NCBI GenBank assembly: GCA_001599715.1
Contig: BCHU01000002.1
Location: forward strand, 248,001 to 312,000
Direction of reading: 5' to 3'
Length of the DNA: 64,000 bases
From: Phaeotremella fagi
Lineage: Eukaryota; Basidiomycota; Tremellomycetes; Tremellales; Phaeotremellaceae
In this document: piece after piece, positions 32,632 to 45,200 of the stretch
How the letters are laid out: every line of letters begins with the position of its first letter
Position numbering within the stretch: the stretch's first letter is position 1
Translations under genes and position numbers: made by a program
The notes under the pieces: generated by a model
Told to the model about the DNA's origin: nothing
The model's input: only the letters and a program-made list of their open reading frames with translations
Database searches by the model: none

Positions 32632-34415
32632 ATGTCTAAATCAACTGAATCAGCAACAAAAAAGGATGAAGTCAAAGAAACTACAGAGGAAACTCCCGTG
32701 GTCGAGGTTGAAAAGATAATATCGGTTGATGAAGGTGAGTCCGAGTTCACTCATCTGACCAGCAACCACTGACGACGCAACCTAGAAATCCTAAGCAACA
32801 TCAGCATTATTGGTAAAGCCGTGATCAACATTGAACCTCGCTTCACGATACGAGTATTGAGAACTTTGACGACGTTGCGCAAGAAGTTGACTAAAGATGC
32901 TCTGAGAACTGTTTTGGAAACAGCGTTCCCTAAAGGATGTAAGTGATATCTTGTTGAACATGAACTCATCAATCCAGCTAAAACTGGTCAATCCCTCATC
33001 GCATCACCAATTTTCCAATCGCTCTCACAAAGTACAGAAATGGATATCGATTCATCTCCCAGTGAACCTTCTACCAAGAAATCTTTCAACCCACCACTCG
33101 ACGCCTCCACTCAAGACCTTTTACCTGAGGGTATCGTCTACATTCGCCTCCTACTCATATTAGCAGCTATCGATGCAGGGAAAATACAAGAGGTAGGTTG
33201 TAGATGTTGACAATGAACTGACTCCAGGCTGGGGACTTTGCTTCTGAAACTGCAGATATCGTTTCTACCAGTAACAGACGAACAATGGATCAACTGTCTG
33301 CCAAAGTCTTCTTCTATCTAGCAAGGGTCTATGAGATCCAAGGGAGATTAGCAGATTTACGACCGTAAGTCTCGTCAAACGACTCTACTGACGATAGACT
33401 TTTACTGGCAACAAGACAAACTGCTCATTTACGCCAAGACGAGACACTGGAGGCTACCGTTGTCAACCTCTTACTTCGTTCTTACATGGCATCAAATCTC
33501 TTCGAACAAGCTGATAAACTCATTGCGAAAATTCAATTCCAAGGTTCTGCGAATCAAGCTCAAACTGTTCGATGGCTCTTTTACGCTGGTAGATTACGGG
33601 CTGTTCAGTTGAATTACTCTTTGGCCCATTCATACCTTTTGACGGCTATCAGACGAGCACCAAAGGATGAAGTTGCTCCAGGTTTCGTTCAAATCGTGAG
33701 TAACTCCTGTATCAGCGCTGATCACGTAGATACACAAATATTTCATCATCGTCACCCTACTCACCGGTATCATCCCTGATCGAGCCATGTTCCGTAAACC
33801 AATTCTCAAACAAGCTCTCATCCCTTACTTCCAAATTGTCCAAGGTGAGCTACGTTGCAAGAATATCACTAACATCCAGCCGTCCGAGTCGGTGACATGT
33901 CTGCTTTCCAAAAAGCCTTGACCGCCCACGAAAAGACCTTCCAAGCCGATGGAACTCATTTCCTCATCCTTCGTCTACGCCATTTCGTCATCAAAACTGC
34001 TCTTCGTACAATCACCCTCGCCTACTCACGTATCTCCCTACGTGACATCTGTCTCAAACTTCATCTCGACTCTGAAGAGGATACCGAATATATCGTAGCC
34101 AAAGCTATCAAAGATCAGGTCATCGTTGCTACGATCGATCACAAAGGTGGCTACATGGAGAGTAAAGTTGGAAAGGACATTTACGAGACGGATGAACCTT
34201 CTAGAGAACTCGATAAACGTGTTGCTTATTGTACACAAATGTATAACGAGAGTGTCAGGGTGAGTCGTGATTCGAGAACGAAACTGATAACCCAGGCTAT
34301 GCGATATCCACCAAACGCTCATCATAAAGAACTCGAAACATCCGCAGAATCTCGTGAGAGAGACAGAGAAATTGCTCAGTTGCTCCAAAACACCGATGAC
34401 GATGATTTAGACTAG
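32632..34415 (+). CDS. RPN3: 26S proteasome regulatory subunit RPN3 (PSMD3)
   Basis: About 500 residues from seven or eight exons. After an acidic, charged N-terminus come the Rpn3 blocks IIGKAVINIEPRFTIRVLRT, LPEGIVYIRLLLILAAIDAG, VFFYLARVYEIQGRLADLRP, ETLEATVVNLLLRSYMASNL and QTVRWLFYAGRLRAVQLNYS. The C-terminal PCI (winged-helix) domain reads LIPYFQIVQAVRVGDMSAF, then ALRTITLAYSRISLRDICLK and VATIDHKGGYMESK. The end is acidic (LLQNTDDDDLD). Rpn3 is a lid subunit of the proteasome regulatory particle. The start at 32632 is the only in-frame Met before the first conserved block. Confidence 0.96.
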
Positions 34416-34499
34416 ATGTATGAAGACAACATTTACATGAGAACAAGCATAAAGTACGAAGTATGGAATGGATATGTATATGGTTTTATGACTACTTTC

Positions 34500-36692
34500 C
34501 TATCCCGCCCAGCTACTGGTTGTGTAACTTGCTTTACGAGAAGGACCACCACTTGAAGAAGTGGCATCCCGTGGAACCCAACTGTTTGAACTGTTATAAT
34601 TTGAGATCGGTCTAGAAGCAGCGGAAGCCTTCCTTCTTTCTGAAGGAGGAACGACTGTAATTTTTTTGGGTTTTTCAGGAGCTGCCGAACCTCGTCGAAT
34701 GATTGGGGGAACGATGGTGTTGGCAACTGAATTCTTCCTTGAAACAGGTGGGACGATGGTATTGGCGACCGAAGGTTTTCTTGAAGGTGGAGCAATAAAA
34801 GAACTATTTGAACCAGGTACAATAGAGTTGTTCCTGCTGGAAGCGAAATATTGACTACCCCTGTTTGCACCTTGAGTTTGAACGACAGAATTGTTTCGAC
34901 TAGGAGAGATGAAGGAACTGTTTCTATTGGCTGACAGAGAGTTGTTTCTGGTTTGATCGACTGAATTGACTTCTGTTGAAGATTGGGATTGGGAACCTCG
35001 ACCGTAGGGTTGAAGGTAGGTCGTTGAACCTGCTCTCGATTCGTCGTGGTAAAAATCTTTGGGTGTTTCACCAACGAACAATGTACCTGAACCACCTCTA
35101 GCTACTACTGTATATGATTGTGGAATTTCTTCTTCGGCTGGGAGACCAATCGCGAGTCTAACTGTTAGTATCAAGTCCAACTCCATGATCTCACCTTCTT
35201 CGACGACGGGTAACGTATCTTCTCCAAATAGCTAATGGAATCGCGATGGCGAAGAAACCTCCGACGGCGATTCCAGCGATAGCTTCCTTTGTTAACAAGG
35301 AATCGTAAGCTGGTCCACCTGACGCGGTGTACACTCGAAGTGTATTGATTGACCAGTAGGCTTCAGCGAACGCTCCTGGATTGTTCATGACGAATGAACT
35401 ACATGTCGATGGACATCCTGAAGCTGAGTAGGTTGCACCGGCACTTGATTGTCAGTCAACATCGACAGGGTGTACTCACTAATCACCACAGAACGTCAAG
35501 TCAAAGACTATAACATGGTTGTTGAAGTCTGATTTACATGATGGGATAGAGAGATTGGCTCCTGGTTGCCCCCAATCTGCAACGTTAGTGGTAGCGGTGG
35601 CAGGATTCTGTTATCAGTTTCATTCTGAATCGTGGACCTACTTTGACATCGTCAGGGACGTAAGGAGAGTTTCTTGGCCAGTAGTAGATATAAATCCCTC
35701 CTGAACTATGAGCAGTCAGTATCATTTCTGACCATGTACTCACTTTTGGATATCTCTCCACATGGCATACCAACCACCACCATTGGCGTTAACCCCACTC
35801 CCAAAACTATCAATACCATAAGTAGTGTTTCCACCCAGTTCAACCCCACAACCCATATTACCGTTCAAATAAGCGTTACAAGTAGTAGAACCTATCGAAC
35901 CTGTCATATAAGTGTTTCCTGGGATCTGACAATTATCAGAGGTATGGAGCGAAGCGACGTCTCTTGACAAAGCTGGAATCGGGGTTGTTGGGGGTACATA
36001 ACCAGTGGTGGCGTTGTAAGCTGATCCAAAGGCTGCTGGTGGTGCGTTGGCTCCCTCGATGATATCGATCTCACCACCCGCCGGCCATCCTGTTGAAGTT
36101 ACCGTCCAAAACGCTGGCCACTGTTTCGTCAGTTTTGGGCACTGGGATGTTTGACTCACTGTTCCACATCCTACTGGCATATGATTCAAATCCAGAATGT
36201 AGACACCCTGGATTGTTAGTTGTTTTCGATGTTATTGGCCTTACATCAGCCCATTTGTCTTTACTACTGATTCTGATACTATCTCTACCTCTGCCAGAAG
36301 CGACTTTGCTAGAATCAGCTCTCATGATGAAAGATCCATCTCCTTGAACATCAATCAGGCTAGAGGCCTTGGCGTCGACTTGAGACACGTAACTAAGAGT
36401 TTGATCAGTTTCCAATACTCCCTCATAACAATGTACATACTTGACATAACCACTAGTAGGATCGTTATCGGTAAAGAAGTCTAAATCAATGATCAGCTCC
36501 ACGCCAAACTTATCCCGTAGACCTACCAAAATCAGTAGTAAAAGACGATCCAGTATATGTCTTTGCCAATTTCAAAGTAGACGAGGTCTGCATTGAATAA
36601 CCAGCTGTGGTAGTGACAGAAGCTGAAGCAGCGAAAGCTGGCATTGCGACCATCAAAGCGCTCAGCGCGAATTTTGACATACTAGGTGCCAT
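34500..36692 (-). CDS. GH16 glucanase-like enzyme anchored by a C-terminal TM helix, with cytosolic tail
   Basis: A single spliced gene of about 620 residues. A signal peptide (SKFALSALMVAMPAFAAS) is followed by a GH16 catalytic domain: FDFFTDNDPTSGYVNYVSQ (joined across an intron with a GTATGT donor), VYILDLNHMPVGCGTWPAFW, the active-site strand GGEIDIIEG (ExDxxE catalytic acids), SIGSTTCNAYLNGNMGCG, YYWPRNSPYVPDDVK and ATYSASGCPSTCSSFV. Then come FAEAYWSINTLRVY, a TM helix (AIAGIAVGGFFAIAIPLAIW) and a stop-transfer cluster RRYVTRRRRR. The tail of about 200 residues is Ser/Asn-rich with repeats such as SRKPSVANTIVPP and SRKNSVANTIVPP. GH16 members cut or remodel beta-1,3(1,4)-glucan. Here the domain would face the wall. 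Confidence 0.88.
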
Positions 36693-37698
36693 TATGTTTT
36701 TGGGTTTTTTTGTGAGATGAGATGATTGTCCGTTTATCTATTTTGATCACCTCGCAGAGGATCTAAAGTTTATGATGATTCCAAATGAAGGTGGTGTAGG
36801 CTTTACGTTTTTGACTAAAGCGAAACAGTCACTAGGACCTGCTTGAGACTAGAATAAGAGACAACAACTCGAAAGACAATGATCGACCTTGTGAGTAATT
36901 GAACTCTATGAAACAATACTGTAAGTGAAGAATGAGGATAAGGATTCTGAATAAATAAGGTTAAAGTAAGACAGACATTCGTCGACTTATCATATTTTAA
37001 GGAAAACGAACTCAGTTATAAACTGTTTCAGCCCAAAAAGGTCCAATTTGTCTCGTCGATCATCGTTGAATTACAACGATTGGATCCTCGCCATCTCGAG
37101 GCCCCGGAGAACATTGCAGGCTCGTGGTGTCTGAACCTCGACGAAATGATTTAAATGGCTTGAAGCCACCCATTTTGGGATCTTGACAATGGATGGACGC
37201 AAGCAGATTAGATAAAGGGTAAGCTAAGAAAAAACATTTGGTGATATAGCTTGAATGTAGTGACAAGGTACCAGAGGCCGGAAATGGCAATCAAAACAAA
37301 CGCCACAGAAGTTTGATTTGAAGCCTTCGATAACACTCGACAGATTTACATAATCATTTCCATGATAATCAGAAAACGGCATGCATACTAACATGATTGA
37401 CCTTGATTTGTGACAACTAAATTACAAAAGCGAGCATTTTGATCAAATTCGATAAATGCTTGATATCTCCACGAAAAGTTCCGACGGAAATATAAATCAG
37501 ATTTCAGATTCGATAAAGCAAAAGTAACGAAGAGAATTAATAAAGAACGATAGGGTATAACCATAAGATAGTGTCCAGAGTAAAGAAAAAGCGAGAGCAG
37601 AGATAGAATTAGATTCCCAAAAATTGATTGAATTGTACAAAAGCACCGAAATCCCAAAAGCAGATTAATAGCGAGGAACAACCATTTGGAGTTCATGT
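36693..37698. other. Intergenic region, GH16 promoter / C2H2 3' flank
   Basis: About 1 kb. Minus-strand ORFs at 37060-37290 and 37388-37696 have no recognisable content, and the latter overlaps the likely 3' UTR of the C2H2 gene. I see no repeat or RNA gene. Confidence 0.4.
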
Positions 37699-39914
37699 TT
37701 ACTGAGTATAACCGTGATTGTTATTCACGTCTACTGGACTTCCAGGAGGATAATGAATGTTTGCCCCGGGAGGTGGAGGGAATGGGAAAGATGGGCGATG
37801 CCTATAGGTTGATTAGTAAACGTCCAGCCGAGAATCAATAGTGAACATACCATTTCGAGGGTTGCCATTGTGCATCGACCTCACCGTTGCCCTGATCGAT
37901 TTCCTGCTCTTGAAGAGAAGGTGCCAACATGTCTTCCCGATGAGCCATGTATCCTTGACCAGCAGGTGCGAACGGCATTGCAAAGATTGGTTTACCGTCT
38001 TGTCCGATTGGCGAGAAACTTCTCATGTTTGGGTTATACGTTGGACTATCGTGTTGATGTTGGGGTGACATGATTGAAGATTTTCTGTAAACATGTGATG
38101 GCGATGGTGGATAATGATTTTCTTGTTTGGTTTCCAGCATGGCAGTACCATCTTTTCTGATACCAACAACACCCTCAAAGTAACTACCGTAATCGGCGGC
38201 ACTTCCACTACTTCGACCACCAACACCATTGAGAGCTGGATCGATGACTAGAGGTTCATCCATTGGTTGTCTCATTCCCATTCGAGCCGCTTCTTCCCTA
38301 GCAGCTATCTCATCTGGAGTCAAAATTATTTGAGAAGAATCAGATGGTTGACGAGAAGGTAGAGTGCTAAGTGGTGGGGGTGCCGAAGGATGCGAGAACG
38401 ACGTCGAAGTGTAATTGTTTGGAGGTGACTCGCGAGGTGTAGGAGGCGATAGAGGAGGGGGGCCATTGAGTGGATACGTGGGAGCTGATGTTAGCTGTGT
38501 TATCGAGTTTTTGACATACTGATTGGCGCAGTAGCTCCATCTTCTCCTCTACACCCTTTGACCAACCAATGCCTTCTTAAAGCGTCCTTTCTTGAGAAAC
38601 TAACAATCAGAGATACTCATGACGATCACTCACGTTTTACCACATTTATCACAACCAAAGGGTTTAACACTCAAGTGTATTCTCTTGTGTCTTTTCAGAT
38701 CATGATTACGGTTCTAGATATTAGCCAAAGCTGATATTGACAGACTTACAAAACTCTGAACACATTCGTCACATTTGAAAGGCCTGTCAACAAGTGGAAG
38801 TCTGTTGGCAAAGGAATAACCTAAATTAGGTCTATTCAGATCCATGCCATTCATCCCTTGACCGATAGAAGAATCAGAAATATGTCTAGCCAAAGGTGGT
38901 AAACTTGGGTTCCCCACCGAAGGGAGATAAGGATAAGGAGATTGAGTATAGTTTGAAGGATAAGATAGAGATCTTGGCATGTCTGCTGCGCCTGGAGGTG
39001 GAGGATATGCGTAGTAAGGAGGTGCGTTGGGGTACATGTTGGCAGGACGAGGTGATTCCTGATTAAGAGGGTATGGACCACTGTTTTGTCTTTGATAGTA
39101 AGGAGCTGAATTTGATGGACTGGCTAGAGGTGCACCTGGATGACTGGGTACACGATTCAATTGTTGAGGTGATGCTCTTTGTCCTTCACCTGAGAAAGAT
39201 CTATATCCCATAGGATGACTTCCTGAATAGGGAGAATATTGATGATGCAAAGGGGGAGGTTGAGGTGGTTGTTGCTGCTGCTGCTGGGGCGGAGGAGGTG
39301 GTGGTTGTTTATTATTTTGATAATAAGGATATTGAGTTGGATCTGAATGATGGAGCGGTAGTGCCGGTCGAGAAGGTGCAGAAGATAAGGGTGGTGGAGC
39401 GAATGCGAAAGGTGATGCAGAAGAGGGTGGTGAATGAGGTTGAGGTTGATGTTGGGGTTGAGGTTGTTGAGGTTGAGGTTGATATGATTGATACTATAAG
39501 TTAATTAGTGATTGGATTCTATTAATAAGGATAATGATAAGATGGGGAACACGAGGTATTAATTGATGTATCAAAATATGATAAAGACGTTCAAAGGGAG
39601 GGAGGGGGTCTTGAGATCGGATGCAATGAGTCCACTATCAACCCCCCTTTGTACTGCACATTCCTCTCACCCTTCTTCATCGCCATCACCATCCCCATCA
39701 ATACCATATGTTATATGATAATATCAGGAGTACGAATCCATTCATCAAAGACACCCTTATGATCTCAAACAACTGATTTTGATGGTGAAAGGAACCCCCC
39801 ATAACAGCAAGCGATCCTTAATCAAAGACTCACTTCTTCACGACGTTCTCTTCCTTCACCCCTTTCATCATGTCCTTGAGGGTGCTGATAATGACCAGCC
39901 TGTTGAGGATCCAT
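37699..39914 (-). CDS. C2H2 zinc-finger transcription factor, Gln/Pro-rich
   Basis: Exon 1 (39834-39914, MDPQQAGHYQHPQGHDERG...) is joined across a 340-nt intron (39494-39833, phase 0), unusually long here, to a Gln/Pro-rich segment (YQSYQPQPQQPQ ... QQQQQQPPQPP). Two adjacent zinc fingers follow, split by introns: FKCDECVQSFNRNHDLKRHK(RIH) and FGCDKCGKTFSRKDALRRHW, the second ending LVKGC (a C2HC finger). This pair is typical of basidiomycete C2H2 factors. The C-terminal half is low-complexity, and the last exon starts WHRPSFPFPPPPG and ends at TAA 37699. It likely binds DNA in the nucleus. The target pathway is unknown. Confidence 0.85.
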
Positions 39915-42224
39915 CTTTATGACCAAGCCTATGCTGTTGACAGAGATTGATTTGGATGACACTATCCAAAGAATCAGCTAAAGGATGGGTAACCATCGAG
40001 ATTCCGTTGTTACTCACGACTACTGTATTAAATTCAGAACGTCGATCCCACTAGTAGCCTAGATAGAATTAGAATATAATAGATTGATTGATCCAAAATA
40101 AAACAAGAAGAGGCGTTTTTGTTGATGGGCGTTTATAGAAGGTCAAAGTATTTAATTGAAATTAAGTCAATGGCGTCTCGATTCGTTGATAAAATAAAAA
40201 TCTCCTAGTCTTCCCAACTGTATTTATGTAGTTTCACTTTGTAAGAAATGCTATTTTGTGCACTGTTCAACACAAGATTCGAAAAGGGGGGATTTGTTGA
40301 ATTGAAAGTCACGGTTAGACGTTTTGTTTGAACAAGCTTTTTTGAGCGGTCTGGCCTGAGCGTTAAAAATGAAGGTTTGTTGGTCCTGTATTTTTTAAAC
40401 AATCCCGATATAGGAAACTTTGTTAGGTAGAAAGTATAACGTGTTTGACTTTGAGATAGTTTTTCGGTGATGAAAGTAGTGAGAATTGATGATGGTAAGA
40501 CTACTAAAAAGATAGGTATGATACAGAACAGATTTACTTTATCAAGACAGGATAGACAAAACCCCGGTGAATCTTGTTAAACCCAACTCAACGTTCTGTT
40601 TCGGTAAGTAACTTACTCAACTTGACCATTTACTTGAGTTTATCGTTTACAGAAGAAGGCGCGGCGTCGGCACTCTAGGTGAGAGTTAGGTAACTCACTC
40701 GAGGGGTCTGGTAAAGACGTAACTTACAGAGGGGCTAGAAGCTGAGAAACGACAGGAAAGGTTCAAATTAAGGGTAGTTTTCATTTGAGGAACAAACGAC
40801 AGATTCTATATAACCTGACCAAAGAACTTTGATCACTGGGCTAGCGAACAAGGACAAAAAAAAAAACTTTGTAACATAATGAGCCAATTACGTGTTCCTC
40901 CGAACTCGTAAACCTTTTCAAAGGAATTACCTTTTACAGTAAGGTACCTGGTTCATTTGTGTTGAACCAATCAAACGATTTATCTTGAACGCCTTAGGTA
41001 TAACGCTTGAGACAAAGATCTACTGTGGTTGTACGCCTTCCCGGTGGAACCTTTCGTTCCTCTGTTCCTGCCATGGTTAGTCGCCTACTATTTTGAGTAG
41101 GTTCAAAATGATCAAAAACGTAAAATAGAACCTCGAGAGCTAGAGCAGAGTTAAACTTGTTAGTTAACGCTATGGTGTTCAGAGAGAAAGAAAGCATACC
41201 GGTCAAACCACCCAGAGGACAAAACGTAAAAAGTAATCTAGTTAACCAAGTCAAAGCCATTCATACCACACACTCCGTGAGAACACCTAAACTTCAATCG
41301 TGTGAAGAAATCATCTGTCTCATTAGGGTTTCTCTTGTCCTCAAAAACTTAAGAGAAAACGTAACCCTATATCCCGATCACTTCGGTCACAGAATACATT
41401 ACTTTACGTCGGGATGACAAAGGATCTAAAACTGTGAAGAATGTCGTTATACTGGACTTTAAATCGTGTAGCAAAGCTGTACAATCTGAGACAAAATGAA
41501 AAAAAAGTATCCAACCAACCTAATACGTTAGAAGCTAACCTCGAATCTCTAAGAGTAAGTTAACAACTTTCGATCTTAGGAAAGACGGTTTGAATCCCCC
41601 GGATAGTCGCGTGAAAATTTCAACAAATCCTGGTCTGGAGTTCTCGCAAGATTAAACTTTTAGATTTTTTTGCACTAGAACGAAAAGTAAAAAACGCCCA
41701 GACACGACATCACGATAAAAGCCACACCATGTCTTATCAAATCGTGTTCGACGATTTAATTAAATCATGGACACTAAATGTGACGAGAAGCAAGATGATT
41801 ATTATCACTACCATCAACGCGTTCAACGCCACCTTAATCCATTGATATCTTATCGATAAAGAAAAAAAGAAAAAAAGGCTTCAACGCCTACCAGATGTAT
41901 GGGTTTTCGTGGCTTTCCACCAAACTACGCCTCTTTGTTTCAGCTATTTAGACATGATGCAATGCATAAATTATACTTTAAATGTATGATTTTTTTTTTC
42001 CTTCTTGTTGACAAATTACTGTAAGGTTACTCCTTATTCCCTTCCGTTGGTTTCTTTAGCACATTTCTAATTGATTCTCTTGACATTTTCCGTTTTCTCT
42101 AATAACAACCTTTTTTAACTTCTTTTCACTTCTATGACTCTTTACGACAGAACCGCAATCAAATGTGAAGACAAAACATCAACCTCTTCGGCGGCAGCTA
42201 AAGAAAAACAATTAGATCAGTGAC
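39915..42224. other. 2.3-kb gene-free region with possible spliced non-coding transcript
   Basis: No ORF with recognisable content. Intron-like signals occur, for example plus strand about 40600-40651 (GGTAAGTAAC...TTTACAG) and 40679-40729 (GTGAGAGT...TTACAG). The same segment also contains plausible minus-strand donors and acceptors, so strand cannot be settled. It may be a long spliced leader of the C2H2 gene or a lncRNA. Confidence 0.35.
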
Positions 42225-45200
42225 CTAAACCTCCTTCCTCCCGCTCCGAAACATACCTTTCAATATCATCTGAGTGAACTTCCTAGCCACGACTGGGATA
42301 TCATTCTCCAATCTATCCAAAGACTCTCTATCCAATTTCCATAGTATACAATCACGTTCGGCGAGAACAGTAGCGTTTCTCGGTGTATCACTCAACATGG
42401 ATAGATCACCTGCAACGGTACCAGCGACCATAGTCTCTTGAACCAGTTCTCGATGATCATCATAAGCATAAGTAGCTCTCAAACAACCCATCTCGATCAA
42501 ATACAGTCCATCAGCTCGGTCATGCTGTTTCCACAAAGTATCTCCAGCGATGACGTTCACCCGATGAAGATACGGTGTGATTTGAAAGAAGAAATCTTGA
42601 GTTTCGGTGGTGTAAGCTCCGAAAGTTTGTAAAAGGATTGGTAGGGGTTGAGCAAACGTCGATCTTGTCGGAAGGGACGATGAAGAATCGACCACACCGT
42701 CTGAACGTTTACTTGATCCACTATCGTTTTCACGAGATGGGAGTGTATCATCACCAGCTCTAGCGAGATGAGATCGTCTGGGACTATTTTGGAAAGATTC
42801 CGCCAAAGAGAAGGGTGGTTTCGCAATTCGAGGGAAATCGATATCTCTAGCTTTAATGTTTTCGGCTCTTTGCTGATTTTCGTAAAATGCAGTCCTGACG
42901 TCAGCTGACTCCCCTTAGCTTTAAGACTCACAAATAAGCATTCTCAGTCCATTCCAAAGCGTCATTCAAAGCTGAGAAAACTTCGACTCTGGTACCCTCT
43001 CTATCCGCCCACAGATCCACTCCTTGTAAAGCTGTTCCGACAAGACCTTGAGGAGCAGCACCACACAGAATCAAAAGAACGTCTTTAGCTGCGAGTAAAC
43101 GTTGAATTCGAACGAACGCCTCGGCAGACGAAAAGTCAAGACCATAAACGAGAGCGAAATCCATGATCAAGAAACGAATAGGGTTATGTTCCCATTTAGC
43201 TCTGTCGAGTAATTTCCGAATGTCTTCTTCTACAGCTGAGATGGTTCCGAAAAACACTATTTGTCAGCTCGTTACCTTGGACTGACTTACAAAACCCTTG
43301 TAATTTCATTACATATGTTTGAGAACCGACGTTTTGGATGAAATTTCGTTGGGATCGAGGTCGTCTAACAGTGGACTTGGCGGATGAACCATTGAAAACG
43401 GTGCGAATAGCTCGTCGACGTGAACTCTGAACCACAAAGAATACACAAGCGAGAATGATACCCAAGAGAAGACCTATAACGAAATCGAATCTACCAGTCA
43501 GCTTGAATTCGGCCTCCTAACCTACATAGTCATCCCAATGGTAATAGCCCAGATTGTGATATATTCCATTCTGTTCACTCTATTACGAGTATCCCAAACT
43601 GCCTCCATCGTAAGATCGATCCCTAGGACAAAGATCAAAGCCCCAACAACCATGACCGCTACTTGTCAGTTCTGATGTTATGGTTCAACTTACGCAAATA
43701 ACCGATCACAGATGGTCCAACAAACATGATAGCAGCGGTCGCCCCAACTAACATCAATCCTGACAATCTTGATCCACCGCCCACACGGTAGACTATTTGA
43801 TCAGCTTGATCGTCGATAAACAACTTACAAAGAACGGTGTTGACGTAACAGAGGTAATTAGGCACTGTACCGATGAAACCAGCAGCCATGTTCGAGATAC
43901 CATGAGCTATCAACTCCTGGTCTAGCTTGACATTGTCTTCACTTAACGAAACTCCAAGAGCGGGTACCTAATAATCAGTAAAGTTCATTGACAAACCTAC
44001 ATTCAAGGGTACATGCAAGATCCCAAAAAAGACTAGAGCCATTTGAGTAGGCATAGCTGCCCAAAACGCACCCCAATTGGTTTTTTTAAAGTCCTAAAGT
44101 CAGTGTTGCACTTCCAATAACTCACGTAAAGGGTATAAAATTTCCACCAAGCCTGAGTGTTTCCACCGACATCAAACACCCATCCAGAATTTCGAAGGGT
44201 AGCAAAGTCCCACCCACCGATGGCAACCACGATATAAAAGATTACGGGAATCATGAAGAAATATGCAGGGAATATTAGTTGATGATGATAAAAGTGAGTG
44301 ATGATTCGAAGTAAGATGGCGAGAGCTAGGGGTATCGTCCAAAGGGCAATTGAATGTCCGCTGTCAAAGAACATTTTGAGTGTTGCAAGGTTGTATTCGA
44401 ACCCTTCTTCTTTGAGACCTCTTGCGACTTCTAGACCAGTTTCGATCAAGAAAACACCGACTCCACCGATACAACTAACAATGATCAGATCGGTTCTAGA
44501 TTTTGTAACTCACCCAACCAAAATGTGTCGTGGAAAGTATCCAATCAAGACACCCAATCTGAACACACCCAAAGCCATGAAAACCAATCCAGTGAGAATG
44601 GAACTAAAAGCGAAAGCAGCCACAGTGGTCGCTATAATTGCTTTTGGCTAATTGTCAGAGCAATTCAAACAATTCAACTCACATCGTCCCCAATCTCCCC
44701 TTCAATGATATTTACCAAAATATGAAAGAACGGAACTGCTTCAATCATCATAGATCCATTTCCTCCTTTAAAGATACTTCCTCCAAGCGAAAAGGTGAGT
44801 TGCGACACGATACATCTGTTGTGAGCTGCTATCTTCCAGTGCAACTTACGACATGAAAAACATTGATACACCCATCGAACCGAAATCAGTAAAAATTGGA
44901 CTCGCAGGGAACCTTGAATTAGCGTATCCAATTTAGTTGACTTACAAAATCATTCCATAACTGACACCATCTAGAACGTTTAGTAACAATCCCAAAATCA
45001 CAGCGGGTAAAGCTTTGACCGGTTCTTGAACACATTCTCTGACTATATCCCGACCCGTGACTTTTTTCATCGAGTGAACGAAAGAAGTCACACCCTCTCG
45101 CTTCCGAGAAAACCAAGTTTTGTCAACATCGTCTCCGTGGTTCAATAAAGGTGTTCGCTCAGATGCGTCTTCTCTCTCCACCTCATTTGCCAGGTACGTC

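Noticed and set aside
37060..37290. Minus-strand ORF with MGGFKPFKSFRRGS
   Set aside because: Short, with no domain and no clear splice partners. Kept as intergenic.
41157..41417. ORFs on both strands around 41.0-41.4 kb
   Set aside because: They shadow each other and neither has recognisable motifs or good initiation context.
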